This document shows, in pieces, positions 6,818 through 16,205 of a DNA stretch of 48,886 nucleotides (positions are counted from its first letter, which is position 1; each line of letters starts with the position of its first letter). The notes beneath the pieces were generated by a model that was not told the DNA's origin, did no database searches, and worked only from the letters and a program-made list of their open reading frames with translations. A program made the translations under genes and the position numbers. The DNA lies in the NCBI GenBank assembly GCA_011391125.1, contig JAABRE010000036.1, positions 1-48,886 on the forward strand. The letters run 5' to 3'. Source of the stretch: Synechococcales cyanobacterium S06 (GTDB taxonomy: Bacteria > Cyanobacteriota > Cyanobacteriia > Cyanobacteriales > JAABRE01).

Positions 6818-9800
6818 TCAGTTTAGCTTATTTATTTCATAACTCGCAATTTGCCATTTATTAAGTTTTGTCACATTACCCTTGACATTTTCACTATTTT
6901 GTGCATTAGGTGACTCTAGTAAGTTGACAGGTTGCCCTAATTGTAGGTTTAAGTCACTGGATAAGGATAATTCGGCAATAGTTCCCTCTGACTCGTAACA
7001 ACGCAAAATCAAGGTTTCGGGGTTATTTTCGGCGAATTTCAAGGCCATTAACACCAAACTATTGTCCCCCAAGTCCAACAATTGTCCGACGGGGGGGAGA
7101 TGTTGGGGTGAAGATTTTTCGGGGAAAACGGGAAGGAGGGGAAGGTTTAAATTGTGGGCGAAATGAACAGTTTTTGCGGTTTGCCAACTGTCTTTATGAC
7201 AATATAACGAATAAGTAAATTGGTGTTTTCCTTTGTCTGCTGATTTATCTGGCCATTGTGGGCTCCGTAATAAGGTTAATCGTAGAATATTAGACTTTAT
7301 ATCATAGCCATATTTTCCATCATTTAATAAACTGACTCCGTAATTTTTATTATTATCAAATAAATCTACCCAACTATGGCCAAATACTTCCCATTTTGCC
7401 TTTTTTTCTTCGGTTTGAGGGTTAGTTGTTCTTTGAATTGCACCACAAGCTATTTCATAAGTTGCGTAATTACTATCTAAATTTAAGGGAAAAGCAGTCT
7501 TGACTAAAACATGGCTTTCTTGCCAATTTACCGTAGTAGAAATTTGTAAAATTGGGGAGTGAGTTTGTAAAATGTAATCCTGTATAAAGTCGGAATTATT
7601 AAAGGTTTTAATTACTCTAATAATATATTGCAAAGGACCTTTTTCTAACCAATTAATTGACTGTAATTTTGCAGGAGGAAGAGGGTGATTTTCATAGCTT
7701 GGGTCAATATTCCACGCATCCCAATATTGGCCTTTATCGGTGAAAAATTGCCATTGATTCCCTTTCCCTGACAGTATATCTTTTTGGTTAGTTTTATCCC
7801 GAATATTGCTTATTTCTCCTGTCTCACTATCTATGGTTATTTTAATTAGGTCATTTTCGAGAATAAATTCTTCTTTTATGAGGTTATTAGTGGTTATATT
7901 TTCTTCAATTACCCAATATAAAAGATAACCAATTGATGGAATATCTTTGGCTAAAAATAGCAGGTTATTTTCGTTAGATATTTGTTGGATTAATTTGTTA
8001 CCTTCTAAGTCATAAACTTGGTAATTTTTATGGGGTAATTTTACTGAGATTATCTCACTTCTTAACCAGTTTGTCGGGTTGAATATGACTAAAGGTTGCG
8101 CATTTTTTACAGGAGGTTGGGGTAACTTAATTTTATTTGCTATTTCCTGTAAACTTGACTGTAAAATTTGCTCTCCTGTCGCAATAATTTCTGACCAATT
8201 TTGATTAGCTTCATCGAAAACTTCTGTAATAGATGTCCCCGGTAATATATCATGAAACTGGTTTAATAAAACTCCCTTCCATGACTGCTCAATTTTACTT
8301 TTAATTACTTGATATTTTTCAATTAAATTTTCTGAGTTTATTTTAAGGTGTAATTTATCAATTACAAAGTTTAAACAGGTAAATAACTCTGCTTGATATA
8401 GTAAATTTTCACAATAACGATTCGCTTTTTTTTGATAACCATGGGTGGTATAACAACCACGATGTAATTCTAAATATAATTCGTCATTCCAAACTGGTAA
8501 ATTTTCTGTCTCTACGATTTTTTCTAAGTAGGAATTAGCAGTAGTAAACTGAATTTTTGGAAAGAAGGGTGAAGCTTCCCATTTCCTTGCTACATCTAGC
8601 ATATCACGGGTTGGACCACCACCATGATCTCCTACTCCTGGTAACCAAAATATCTCCTGTAATTTAGTTTGTTTTTCCCAATTAATACTGTAATTTGTCA
8701 TGGTAATGGGGTTAGTATCCATAACTCCTGTAACATTGGGAGGAGACATAATAGTTAAAATTTTTGTACCGTCAGGAGACTCCCACCAAAAACAACCATG
8801 GGGGAATTTATTGGTGTCATTCCAATGTAATTTACCCGTTACAAAGTAATCAATTTCTGCTTGTTTAAATATCTGAGGTAAAGTCCATTGAAAACCAAAA
8901 CTATCGGGAAGCCATGCTATTTTTGTGTAGTGACCAAATTTCTCTTTAATATACTTTTGTCCATATAATAATTGTCTGACTAAAGACTCCCCAGAGATTA
9001 AATTAACCTCCGGTTCAACCCACATTCCTCCTAAAACTTCCCATTTATTTAAACTTACTGCTGTTTGAATCGACTTAAATAATTCAGGTCGATTTTTTTC
9101 GATCCAATTATATAAAGCTGGGGTAGTATGACAGAAGGTTAATTCGGGGTAGTCTTTTTGTAAGTTTAACACAGATTTAAAAGTCCTTTCAGCGACTGTG
9201 TAAGTCTCATTCAATGTCCATAACCAGGCCATGTCTAAATGTGCATGACCTAAAATATTAAACTGTCTTTTCTTAATATTAATTGCTAAGGGTTGTAATT
9301 CCTCTCGAATCTTAATGATCGAATGATTAAATATTTCTCTATTTTCTAAATGATCCCATGCTAATTTACCAATTATACTCTCAATAATAGGCAATTTTTC
9401 TGGTTCAAATTCTCTTAAATATTTAGTTAAAATTTCTAATTCATTGGCGAAAAATCCAGGATCAATTTTATCAGATTCATAGACGAGGTGCGATTTCATT
9501 AACCCCCCAATATCATGTCCCGGACTAATCAGACGAATTGCCACTAAAATATTATCATTAGGAATCGCTTTATCTGTTAATAAAACCCTCGCAGAAGAAT
9601 CAAATAAATCTCCTTCTTGGACTAATTTTCCATTAACAAAAACTTGCGCATTTTCTGCCCACCATGTTAAACATAAACGTAGGGATAAATTAGCGATGGA
9701 ATAACCGTTCAGATGGCTTGACAAAATAAATTGTTGCGCTAACCAATTAAATTGAGGTCCTGCTTGCCAAACAATGTAATTTTTGTCATTTATCGGGGCG

Positions 9801-9934
9801 ATCGCCCAATTTTCAATCTCATTTATCGTGGGTAAATTAGCTAAATTTTTCCGACAAAATCGCCAATTATTAATACATTCAACGTGGGTAAGACTACGCA
9901 ATTTGTCAATAGTTTCTTGAATAATTTCTGTCAT
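6818..9934 (-). CDS. Alpha-mannosidase, glycoside hydrolase family 38
   Basis: Hydrolyses alpha-linked mannose from oligosaccharides. The 1038-aa protein has an N-terminal beta domain (~1-220), the catalytic GH38 barrel from ~225 with GHAHLDMAWLW (zinc ligands H and D), TFCHTTPALYNWIE, and WLPDSFGFQWTLPQIF, in which the Asp at ~345 is the expected nucleophile. HDILPGTSI, a further conserved zinc-site histidine segment, follows the helical middle domain; the C-terminal ~450 residues form the beta-sandwich typical of the family. There is no signal peptide, so it is probably cytosolic. The start ATG at 9934 is divergent from the PIN toxin at 10007. The biological substrate in this organism is unknown. 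Confidence 0.93.
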   Translation of the reverse strand: MTEIIQETIDKLRSLTHVECINNWRFCRKNLANLPTINEIENWAIAPINDKNYIVWQAGPQFNWLAQQFILSSHLNGYSIANLSLRLCLTWWAENAQVFVNGKLVQEGDLFDSSARVLLTDKAIPNDNILVAIRLISPGHDIGGLMKSHLVYESDKIDPGFFANELEILTKYLREFEPEKLPIIESIIGKLAWDHLENREIFNHSIIKIREELQPLAINIKKRQFNILGHAHLDMAWLWTLNETYTVAERTFKSVLNLQKDYPELTFCHTTPALYNWIEKNRPELFKSIQTAVSLNKWEVLGGMWVEPEVNLISGESLVRQLLYGQKYIKEKFGHYTKIAWLPDSFGFQWTLPQIFKQAEIDYFVTGKLHWNDTNKFPHGCFWWESPDGTKILTIMSPPNVTGVMDTNPITMTNYSINWEKQTKLQEIFWLPGVGDHGGGPTRDMLDVARKWEASPFFPKIQFTTANSYLEKIVETENLPVWNDELYLELHRGCYTTHGYQKKANRYCENLLYQAELFTCLNFVIDKLHLKINSENLIEKYQVIKSKIEQSWKGVLLNQFHDILPGTSITEVFDEANQNWSEIIATGEQILQSSLQEIANKIKLPQPPVKNAQPLVIFNPTNWLRSEIISVKLPHKNYQVYDLEGNKLIQQISNENNLLFLAKDIPSIGYLLYWVIEENITTNNLIKEEFILENDLIKITIDSETGEISNIRDKTNQKDILSGKGNQWQFFTDKGQYWDAWNIDPSYENHPLPPAKLQSINWLEKGPLQYIIRVIKTFNNSDFIQDYILQTHSPILQISTTVNWQESHVLVKTAFPLNLDSNYATYEIACGAIQRTTNPQTEEKKAKWEVFGHSWVDLFDNNKNYGVSLLNDGKYGYDIKSNILRLTLLRSPQWPDKSADKGKHQFTYSLYCHKDSWQTAKTVHFAHNLNLPLLPVFPEKSSPQHLPPVGQLLDLGDNSLVLMALKFAENNPETLILRCYESEGTIAELSLSSDLNLQLGQPVNLLESPNAQNSENVKGNVTKLNKWQIASYEINKLN

Positions 9935-9974
9935 AATTGAGGATAGAATAATGGATATTTAAAATCAAGATCAG

Positions 9975-10004
9975 AAAAATGATAGTTAATATGCTATCAT
10001 TTTT
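9975..10004. promoter_or_regulatory. Inverted repeat, candidate operator of the PIN toxin operon
   Basis: Perfect 11-bp arms AAAAATGATAG and CTATCATTTTT are separated by 8 bp and end two bases before the ATG at 10007. Position and symmetry suit autoregulation by the antitoxin, and the repeat could also act on the divergent mannosidase promoter. Confidence 0.5.
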
Positions 10005-10006
10005 GT

Positions 10007-10426
10007 ATGTCAATTGTGGTCTTAGATACAAATATTTTTATTGCAGCATTATTGAGTCCCCAAGGAGTTTGTAGAAAAATTTTAAAAATGTGCTTGCAAG
10101 ATCAAATAATTCCCCTTATGGGTGAAGCCTTGTACAATGAGTATGAAGACGTAATGAGTAGAAAAGAGATTTTTGTGAATTGTCCTATTTCGTCAGAAAA
10201 GCGGGAGCTTTTATTTGATGCTTACTTAAATAGTTGTCGCTGGACAAAAATTTATTACCAATGGCGACCGAATCTACGAGATGAAGCTGATAACCACCTG
10301 ATTGAGTTAGCAATTGCTGGCAACGCAGACCTGATTATTACTCGCAATATCAAAGACATCAAAAAAGGGGAGCTACTTTTTGAGCAATTAAGAATTTGTC
10401 AACCCGAAGAATTTTTACAGGAGTGA
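10007..10426 (+). CDS. PIN-domain toxin (COG1569 type)
   Basis: A 139-aa predicted ribonuclease toxin. It opens with VVLDTNIFIAALLSPQG, the PIN motif I of the COG1569 branch. The other acidic positions are present: EYEDV near 45, RDEADNHLIELAI near 95 and ADLIITRNIKDI near 110. Expected activity is metal-dependent cleavage of RNA. The partner antitoxin starts 2 bases after the stop, so the order is toxin first, the reverse of vapBC. The ATG lies directly after an inverted repeat that may be the operator. Confidence 0.9.
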   Translation: MSIVVLDTNIFIAALLSPQGVCRKILKMCLQDQIIPLMGEALYNEYEDVMSRKEIFVNCPISSEKRELLFDAYLNSCRWTKIYYQWRPNLRDEADNHLIELAIAGNADLIITRNIKDIKKGELLFEQLRICQPEEFLQE

Positions 10427-10428
10427 AG

Positions 10429-10668
10429 ATGGGAGTTGTGACTTTACGTTTACCAGACGATACTCACGAGCGGATCAAAGTATTGGCGGCTTCCCGCAAC
10501 ATGAGTGTCAATAAGCTTTTTGAAGAGTTATCCGTCATGGCCTTGACTGAATTTGATGCAAAAACCCGTTTTAAAATTCGTGCTTCCAATGGTTGTCGGG
10601 AAAAGGGAATAGAAATATTAGATCAATTAGATCGCTATTACGAAAATTACGACAAAAATCAGAACTAA
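10429..10668 (+). CDS. RHH-type antitoxin (HicB/CopG-like) for the PIN toxin
   Basis: A 79-aa protein starting MGVVTLRLPDDTHERIKVLA, the classic ribbon-helix-helix pattern, followed by a second helix (NMSVNKLFEELSVMALTEF). It should bind the operon operator through the RHH and neutralise the PIN toxin with the C-terminal part. I choose the ATG at 10429, which has CAGGAG just upstream, over the longer in-frame start at 10396 that would overlap the toxin gene by 31 bases. Confidence 0.85.
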   Translation: MGVVTLRLPDDTHERIKVLAASRNMSVNKLFEELSVMALTEFDAKTRFKIRASNGCREKGIEILDQLDRYYENYDKNQN

Positions 10669-10777
10669 TTTTCTTGAAAAAATAATTTTATCCTTCTTGA
10701 TCAAATCAGAGATAATCAAAGATTAAGAAATTTAAAGTTTTATAAACTATACTTGACAAAACGAAATATAAATATAA

Positions 10778-12496
10778 GTGAAACAAACAACAATCATGCC
10801 ATCGGAAACAGGATCAACGAATATTCAATCAAGACGCTACAACGCAGAAGCAATCGCCAAATATTATGGTAGAAGACCTTGGCAAACTATTTGGCGAACT
10901 GTAACAATTATCTGGTTTTTGGCCACTTTTTGCCTTAATTTAAAACTTGATGACTGGAGTAATCAAGTGGAAATGAATAAGCAAAAACGAGCAACGGAAT
11001 TAAGGGAAATTTTAACTTATTTAGGACCAACTTTTATTAAAGTGGGTCAAGCTTTATCCACTCGGCCAGATTTAATTAAAAAGAATTTTTTAGAGGAATT
11101 AATAAAACTTCAAGATCAATTACCTCCTTTTGAAAATGAGCTTGCTTTTGCGATCATTGAAAGACAATTAAATAAAAAAATTGACCAGATTTATAAGGAA
11201 ATATCTCCTCATCCAGTGGCTGCTGCAAGTTTAGGTCAAGTTTATCGCGCTGTTTTATACACCGGTGAAGAAGTCGCAGTTAAGGTTCAAAGACCAAATT
11301 TATATCCAGTTTTGACTTTGGATTTATATTTGATGAGGTTAGGGGCGAAAATTTTTGCTCCTTTTTTACCCTTAAATTTAGGTCATGATTTAACTCTTAT
11401 TGTCGATGAATTTGGCATTAAACTTTTTGAGGAAATTGATTATGTAAATGAGGGAAAAAATGCGGAAAAATTTGCAGCTAATTTTGCCAATGATCCACAG
11501 GTAAAAGTTCCCGCAATTTACTGGCAATATACTACGAATAATGTGCTAACTTTAGAGTGGATTAATGGCTTTAAATTAACAGATATTACGCAAATTGAAG
11601 CCCATGGTTTAGACCCCAATGAAGTTATTAAAATCGGTGTTACATCAGGTTTAAAACAGCTTTTAGAACACGGGTTTTTCCATGCTGATCCCCATCCTGG
11701 CAATTTATTTGCCATGGCTGATGGTAGAATGGCTTACATTGATTTTGGCATGATGGATCAGTTAGAAGAAGATACTAAAGAAACCATTGCTAGTTCCGTT
11801 GTACAATTAATTAATAAGGATTATCAGGCCTTAGCAAATGATTTTGTTAAGCTGGGTTTTCTCGCTCCCGAAACAGATATTAACCCGATTATACCTGCTT
11901 TAGAAAAGGTTTTAGGAGCAGCAGTTGAACAAAAAGTTGGTGACTTTAATTTTAAGACGATAACCGATGAATTTTCGGAATTAATGTATGATTATCCCTT
12001 TAGAGTTCCCGCTAAATTTGCTTTAATAATTCGCTCATTAGTTACCCAAGAAGGATTAGCCTTAAGTTTAAATCCTAACTTTAAAATAGTCGAGGTTTCC
12101 TATCCTTATGTAGCAAGAAGATTGTTAACTGGAGAATCTGAAGCTTTAAAAAGAAGGCTAATTGACGTATTATTTAAACATGGTAAATTCCAATGGCAAA
12201 GATTAGAAAATCTGATTCAGATAGCTGGTTCTGATTCTCAATTTGACTTGCTACCAACTGCCCAATTAGGGTTACAATATTTGATGTCAGAAGATGGTAA
12301 ATATTTGCGTCGTCAATTATTATTGGCCTTAATTGAAGATGACAGGTTACATACTGAAGAAGTACAACGTTTATGGGAATTAATTAAACCTGAATTAAAA
12401 GCCCAACGATTATTTGATGTTGCGTTTAATGTGTTGCGAGATTTTTCCTCGGAAACCGTGGCCACTGTTGTTAAAACAGCCACTATGTCTCGTTAA
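10778..12496 (+). CDS. UbiB/AarF/ABC1-family atypical kinase
   Basis: A 572-aa member of the UbiB family, which is linked to quinone metabolism and related membrane-lipid processes. The family fold is kinase-like with an extended N-terminus. Signatures are visible: FIKVGQALSTRPDL (KxGQ motif), VAAASLGQVYRA (alanine-rich nucleotide loop), VAVKVQRPN (lysine), FFHADPHPGN (catalytic loop) and YIDFGMMD (metal-binding DFG). A hydrophobic segment near residues 40-60 may associate with membrane. The start is either GTG at 10778 or ATG at 10796, 18 bases later. The gene is monocistronic, followed by a hairpin at 12519-12538. Confidence 0.9.
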   Translation: MKQTTIMPSETGSTNIQSRRYNAEAIAKYYGRRPWQTIWRTVTIIWFLATFCLNLKLDDWSNQVEMNKQKRATELREILTYLGPTFIKVGQALSTRPDLIKKNFLEELIKLQDQLPPFENELAFAIIERQLNKKIDQIYKEISPHPVAAASLGQVYRAVLYTGEEVAVKVQRPNLYPVLTLDLYLMRLGAKIFAPFLPLNLGHDLTLIVDEFGIKLFEEIDYVNEGKNAEKFAANFANDPQVKVPAIYWQYTTNNVLTLEWINGFKLTDITQIEAHGLDPNEVIKIGVTSGLKQLLEHGFFHADPHPGNLFAMADGRMAYIDFGMMDQLEEDTKETIASSVVQLINKDYQALANDFVKLGFLAPETDINPIIPALEKVLGAAVEQKVGDFNFKTITDEFSELMYDYPFRVPAKFALIIRSLVTQEGLALSLNPNFKIVEVSYPYVARRLLTGESEALKRRLIDVLFKHGKFQWQRLENLIQIAGSDSQFDLLPTAQLGLQYLMSEDGKYLRRQLLLALIEDDRLHTEEVQRLWELIKPELKAQRLFDVAFNVLRDFSSETVATVVKTATMSR

Positions 12497-12518
12497 TTTA
12501 TATTCTGAATCCTCCCTT

Positions 12519-12538
12519 CCCTCCTTACCAAAGGAGGG
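12519..12538. repeat. CCCTCCTT/AAGGAGGG hairpin after the UbiB-like gene
   Basis: Eight-base arms enclose ACCA. It is similar in layout to the hairpin after sir (4861-4879). It may work as a terminator. Confidence 0.5.
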
Positions 12539-12576
12539 TAATAATCACAATTCATTTATTAATTGAAAAACAAACA

Positions 12577-12954
12577 ATGATGTATTACTACATTCCACAA
12601 CCACCATTTTTACTAATAGCATTCGGCTTCTTTATTTCGATCGCCTCTGGTTTTGCTTTTGAATCAATCCTTAAGTTAAAATATAAAGAATGGAGAGAAA
12701 CTAGCGACGAATTGACAATAGAGATCATTAACAAGTCTGATCTTAAAATACCTTTTTTGGGTATTTGTGCCGGAATTTGTATCTTTTTATCCGCAAGTTT
12801 AGAGATTTTTAATGTTAGTAGTACCCTTGGTTATATCTTATCAATTCCCATGAGTGCTTTCATCGGCCGTTTAATTTGGAAACAGTTAGGGGAAGTTTTA
12901 TTGCAATTGAAACGGGGAGGATCAAAGGCGATCGATTTAGACAGTTTCGAGTAA
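12577..12954 (+). CDS. Conserved small membrane protein, unknown function
   Basis: A 125-aa protein that I do not recognise at the family level. It has three hydrophobic segments: ~10-30 (LLIAFGFFISIASGFAF), ~58-75 (IPFLGICAGICIFLSASL) and ~83-98 (LGYILSIPMSAFIG), separated by short charged stretches, and ends with an acidic tail (AIDLDSFE). It appears to be an inner or thylakoid membrane protein. The ATG at 12577 is the first in frame. The gene is convergent with the RelE-type pair, with a bidirectional hairpin between them. Confidence 0.7.
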   Translation: MMYYYIPQPPFLLIAFGFFISIASGFAFESILKLKYKEWRETSDELTIEIINKSDLKIPFLGICAGICIFLSASLEIFNVSSTLGYILSIPMSAFIGRLIWKQLGEVLLQLKRGGSKAIDLDSFE

Positions 12955-12960
12955 TATTAA

Positions 12961-12985
12961 AAAAGGGGAATTTTTCCCCTAAATT
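12961..12985. terminator. Bidirectional terminator between convergent genes
   Basis: A stem AGGGGAA/TTCCCCT with a 3-nt loop is flanked by A-runs on one side and T-rich sequence on the other. It sits exactly between the ends of the membrane protein gene (12954) and the toxin gene (12989). Confidence 0.65.
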
Positions 12986-12988
12986 TTA

Positions 12989-13273
12989 CTAATAAACTTC
13001 ATCATGAGTACCAATATTTAACAAAAGTATGGCCGACAATTCCCCAGCTGAATTGTCAACAAACTCAAATAAAATCCGATAATTATAGTCAATTGAACAT
13101 GACCAAACATCGGAAAAATCGCCCATTAATTTATGGGTTTTTAAACTAGGATGAAATGGATCTTCAGCTAATTTTTGTAGGGTTTTTGCAATTAATAAAC
13201 GTAGTTGTGGGTTTTTTCGAATAAGACGTTTAAAAATTCGCAAACACTTAGGAGTCCAACCAATTTCTCTCAA
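12989..13273 (-). CDS. RelE/YafQ-type mRNA interferase toxin
   Basis: A 94-aa protein of the RelE/ParE superfamily. The pattern is typical: an N-terminal helix with WTPKCLRIFKRLIRKNP, HKLMGDFSDVWSCSIDYNYRILFEF, and a final strand ending NIGTHDEVY. The GTHDEVY ending is common in the YafQ/YoeB-like branch. Expected function is ribosome-dependent mRNA cleavage. It starts with TTG at 13273, sharing TTGA with the stop of the antitoxin gene, so translation is coupled. The antitoxin is upstream. Confidence 0.88.
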   Translation of the reverse strand: MREIGWTPKCLRIFKRLIRKNPQLRLLIAKTLQKLAEDPFHPSLKTHKLMGDFSDVWSCSIDYNYRILFEFVDNSAGELSAILLLNIGTHDEVY

Positions 13274-13485
13274 TTATCTAACTCCTCCAAAAAATCATTT
13301 ACAGAACCAAATTTCACCTTTCCTGATTGATATTCTTGTTGAACTTCCTTAATTTCTGTAATAAGTTGCTGTCTTTGACGTAAATTAAAACGAAGGTTCA
13401 AAGTATTAATTAATTCTCTTTGGTCTTCTATGGGTAAAGCTTCTACTGCTTCCAAAGCTTGTTGATATAAAGAGGTTTTTGACAT
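13270..13485 (-). CDS. Antitoxin partner of the RelE-type toxin
   Basis: A 71-aa, mostly helical, charged protein: LYQQALEAVEALPIEDQREL, then ETLNLRF-like and RQRQQLITEIKEVQQEYQSG, ending in an acidic FLEELDN. This is the usual form of cyanobacterial antitoxins paired with RelE-like toxins: a short helical module that caps the toxin. It overlaps the toxin gene by 4 bases. The start ATG is at 13485. No obvious operator palindrome is seen upstream. Confidence 0.8.
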   Translation of the reverse strand: MSKTSLYQQALEAVEALPIEDQRELINTLNLRFNLRQRQQLITEIKEVQQEYQSGKVKFGSVNDFLEELDN

Positions 13486-13543
13486 AAAAAGTTGGCCTCA
13501 TCTAACATTTATTATTAACTATAGCAAAATTTAAGGTTAATTG

Positions 13544-13732
13544 TTACGGGTTTAAATTCTCAATTAAAATCTCCATTTGCTCCTTATTTTTAGCTAAAAA
13601 CTCATCACATTGCTCCAGTTTTTCTACCGCTAAATTAAACTTTTCAAATAGTAAATTTAAAGGCAAACTTCCCGTCTCAATTTCCCTAATTATCGCTTCC
13701 ACTTCCGCTACTTTCTCTTCATAATTAGTCAT
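13544..13732 (-). CDS. xseB: Exodeoxyribonuclease VII small subunit
   Basis: Small subunit of exonuclease VII, which degrades single-stranded DNA. The chosen ATG at 13732 has a near-perfect Shine-Dalgarno (AAGGAGG) 8 bases upstream; an earlier TTG at 13753 would add residues not found in the family. The resulting 62-aa protein (YEEKVAEVEAIIREIETG, LEEKF-like FEKFNLAVEKLEQCDEFLA) is a normal XseB. It follows xseA by 21 bases on the same strand. Confidence 0.93.
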   Translation of the reverse strand: MTNYEEKVAEVEAIIREIETGSLPLNLLFEKFNLAVEKLEQCDEFLAKNKEQMEILIENLNP

Positions 13733-13753
13733 AATTATATCCTCCTTGATCAA

Positions 13754-14887
13754 TTATTTGACAATTTTAACCTTAACAAAACCATCTTGTAAATTAATAA
13801 TTAACTCCTGATCTGGTTGTAAATTTTCCACCGAATTAACCAAACTACCATCAGTAAAAGTTACCACACCATAACCCCTTTTTAACACAGAATTCGGATT
13901 AAAAGCTGCCAATTTTTCCCGTAATAATTTAGTCTTAAAATTAGCTTCTTGTAAACTCATCGAAGTACGAGGTAAATTAATCAAACGCTGTTTTAAACTC
14001 CCTAATAAATCTATTTCTCTGGTTAATTTCCTTTGACAAACTTCGGTTAATTTCTGATACCTGAGTTTATGTTCAAAACATAATTGATCTAAAGATGGTA
14101 CAACTTTTTCCGCAGCGGCAGTTGGGGTATGAGCACAATAATCGGCCGCTAAATCGGCCAAGGATTCATCTCGTTGATGACCAATGCCAGTAATTACGGG
14201 AATCGGGGAAGAGGCGATCGCCCTTACGATTTTTTCATCATTAAAGCAGGATAAATCCTCCGTTGCACCTCCACCACGGGCTAAAATCAACACCTCGGCG
14301 CGTCCATCATCAATCACCCGAGAAATGGCACTGACAATGGATTCTGGAGCTTGATCACCTTGTACAATCGCTGGTGAAAGCAGCACTTTTAGACTGGGAT
14401 AACGCTGATTTAAGGTTTTTTGAAGATCACCCCAAGCTGCCGCAGTTGGGGATGTCACCACAGCAATAGTTTGAGGATGACTAGGAAGGGGACGTTTTCG
14501 GCTAGGATCAAATAATCCTTCAGCTTGCAAATTAGCCTTGAGTTGCTGATACAATAAGGATTGTAGCCCTTCCCCTTGGGGTAAAATTTGCGCTACTTTA
14601 ATTTGATATTTACCTTGTTTCGCAAATAAAGTTAGACTTCCTAACACTAAAACTCGATCGCCTTTTTGGGGTAATTGCTTAATTTTACCCAGCATACTTC
14701 GCCAGATAGTGCAATTAATTATAGCGCTATTTTCCTCGTCTGAAAGTGTAAAAAATAACCCCATGGAATGATTATTAATACTGGATATTTCGCCGCTTAG
14801 CCAAATGTTTTCGATGCTTTCTAGGATTGTTTTTAGATAGTCAGTTAACTCGGTAACTGTTATTATTTGAAGTTCGGATTTTGTCAT
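13754..14887 (-). CDS. xseA: Exodeoxyribonuclease VII large subunit
   Basis: Catalytic subunit of exonuclease VII, acting in mismatch and DNA repair on single strands. Domains in order: N-terminal OB fold (ITVTELTDYLKTIL, LSGEISS), catalytic domain with TSPTAAAWGDLQKTL, ILARGGGATEDLSCFNDE and ITGIGHQRDESLADLAAD, then a coiled coil and a C-terminal segment (LKRGYGVVTF). I choose the ATG at 14887, giving 377 aa. The frame is open further upstream, but that extra N-terminus is encoded by a dispersed GCAAAGACG repeat and is not part of the family. xseB follows. Confidence 0.95.
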   Translation of the reverse strand: MTKSELQIITVTELTDYLKTILESIENIWLSGEISSINNHSMGLFFTLSDEENSAIINCTIWRSMLGKIKQLPQKGDRVLVLGSLTLFAKQGKYQIKVAQILPQGEGLQSLLYQQLKANLQAEGLFDPSRKRPLPSHPQTIAVVTSPTAAAWGDLQKTLNQRYPSLKVLLSPAIVQGDQAPESIVSAISRVIDDGRAEVLILARGGGATEDLSCFNDEKIVRAIASSPIPVITGIGHQRDESLADLAADYCAHTPTAAAEKVVPSLDQLCFEHKLRYQKLTEVCQRKLTREIDLLGSLKQRLINLPRTSMSLQEANFKTKLLREKLAAFNPNSVLKRGYGVVTFTDGSLVNSVENLQPDQELIINLQDGFVKVKIVK

Positions 14888-14918
14888 ATTTTTTGCTTCG
14901 GATTTAGATTTTTTAGGC

Positions 14919-14949
14919 TCACGCAAAGACGCAAAGACGCAAAGGGGTT
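14919..14949. repeat. GCAAAGACG dispersed repeat upstream of xseA
   Basis: CTCACGCAAAGACGCAAAGA and the following bases are an inverted relative of the 64-bp tandem repeat at 2325-2510. It lies just outside the true xseA start and creates a false N-terminal extension of that frame. Confidence 0.75.
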
Positions 14950-15025
14950 GGCTGGTTGTGCATAATAGGTTTTGGGTTTTAAAATCGTTTATCATGTTGC
15001 TGTCGTATAAATTTTACAACACGTT

Positions 15026-16204
15026 TTGAAGGACGCAATTACTGTTTTACTTATTGATGACCAAGCTATGATTGGCGAAGCGATTCGCCGTATGCTTGCT
15101 AATGAGCAGGATATTGTGTTTCACTATTGTGATGACCCGACTTTTGCTTTGAAAATCGCGACTCAAGTCCAACCTACGGTCATTTTACAGGATTTGGTCA
15201 TGCCTCAAATGGAGGGCTTATTGTTGGTCCGTTTTTTGCGCGCCAATAATTCGCCTACTCGCCATATTCCTCTGATTGTGTTATCTAGTAAGGAGGAGGC
15301 CATTACTAAGGCTAAAGCTTTTGAATTGGGGGCTAATGACTATTTGGTAAAGTTGCCTGATTCGGTGGAGTTGATCGCCCGTATTCGCTACCATTCCCAA
15401 GGTTATCTTAATTTCCTTAAGTTACAAGAAGCTCAAAAACGTCTGGAAGTGGAAAATTTACGCCTTAGTGCGGAGTTGGATGTTACTCGCAAGTTGCAAC
15501 AAATGATCTTGCCTAAACCGGAGGAGTTGAAGATTATTCCTCAGCTTGACATTTCTGGTTTTATGGAGGCGGCTGATGAAGTTGGCGGCGATTATTACGA
15601 TATTTTATCTTATCAAGGACAAGTCAAAATTGGCATTGGTGATGTTACCGGCCACGGTTTGGAAAGTGGGGTAATCATGTTGATGGTACAAACTGCGGTA
15701 CGCACTCTTTTAGAAAGTAACCAAACTGATTCTAATCAGTTTTTAGATATTCTTAATCGTACTATTTATGGCAATGTTCAACGCATGAAAACTGATAAAA
15801 ATCTTACTCTTACTTTGCTGGATTATCAAAATAATACTATTCGTTTATCGGGCCAACATGAGGAAGTGATTATTGTTCGTGCCGGTGGTAAGGTGGAATT
15901 AATTGATACTATTGATTTAGGTTTTCCTATTGGTTTGGACGAAAATATTAGTGAGTTTCTCGGGGAAGCTGAAATTAATCTTAATACTGGTGATGGTGTG
16001 GTACTTTATACCGATGGAATTACGGAATCAGAAAATTTTAAGGGTGAATTTTACGGTTTAGAAAGATTGTGTAATGTTGTTAGTGAAAATTGGCATTTAT
16101 CCGCTCAAGAAATTCAAGAAATTGTGATTGCTGATGTTAAAGGACATATTGCTCAACATACTGTTTTTGATGACATCACTTTGGTAGTAATTAAACAAAA
16201 ATAA
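15026..16204 (+). CDS. Response regulator with PP2C-type (RsbU-like) phosphatase output
   Basis: A 392-aa signalling phosphatase. Residues ~1-130 are a receiver domain: LLIDD acidic pair, phospho-acceptor Asp in LQDLVMP and the conserved Lys in KLPDS. A coiled-coil linker (~130-165) leads to a PPM/RsbU phosphatase domain with [26 protein letters not shown], and [10 protein letters not shown], the metal-binding aspartates. Expected reaction: Mn-dependent dephosphorylation of a phosphoserine on a STAS-type antagonist, activated by receiver phosphorylation. The likely substrates are encoded downstream at 17979 and 19202. The start is TTG at 15026; no ATG lies nearby in frame. The CheB gene follows after 1 base. 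Confidence 0.9.
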   Translation: MKDAITVLLIDDQAMIGEAIRRMLANEQDIVFHYCDDPTFALKIATQVQPTVILQDLVMPQMEGLLLVRFLRANNSPTRHIPLIVLSSKEEAITKAKAFELGANDYLVKLPDSVELIARIRYHSQGYLNFLKLQEAQKRLEVENLRLSAELDVTRKLQQMILPKPEELKIIPQLDISGFMEAADEVGGDYYDILSYQGQVKIGIGDVTGHGLESGVIMLMVQTAVRTLLESNQTDSNQFLDILNRTIYGNVQRMKTDKNLTLTLLDYQNNTIRLSGQHEEVIIVRAGGKVELIDTIDLGFPIGLDENISEFLGEAEINLNTGDGVVLYTDGITESENFKGEFYGLERLCNVVSENWHLSAQEIQEIVIADVKGHIAQHTVFDDITLVVIKQK

Positions 16205-16205
16205 C

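Noticed and set aside
10752-10780. TTGACA with TATAAG before the UbiB-like gene as a promoter
   Set aside because: The spacing is only ~13 bp, and a start here would clash with the GTG start option, so I did not list it.
14888-14995. N-terminal extension of xseA to 14995
   Set aside because: The extra residues derive from a dispersed repeat and have no counterpart in XseA; the ATG at 14887 fits the family.
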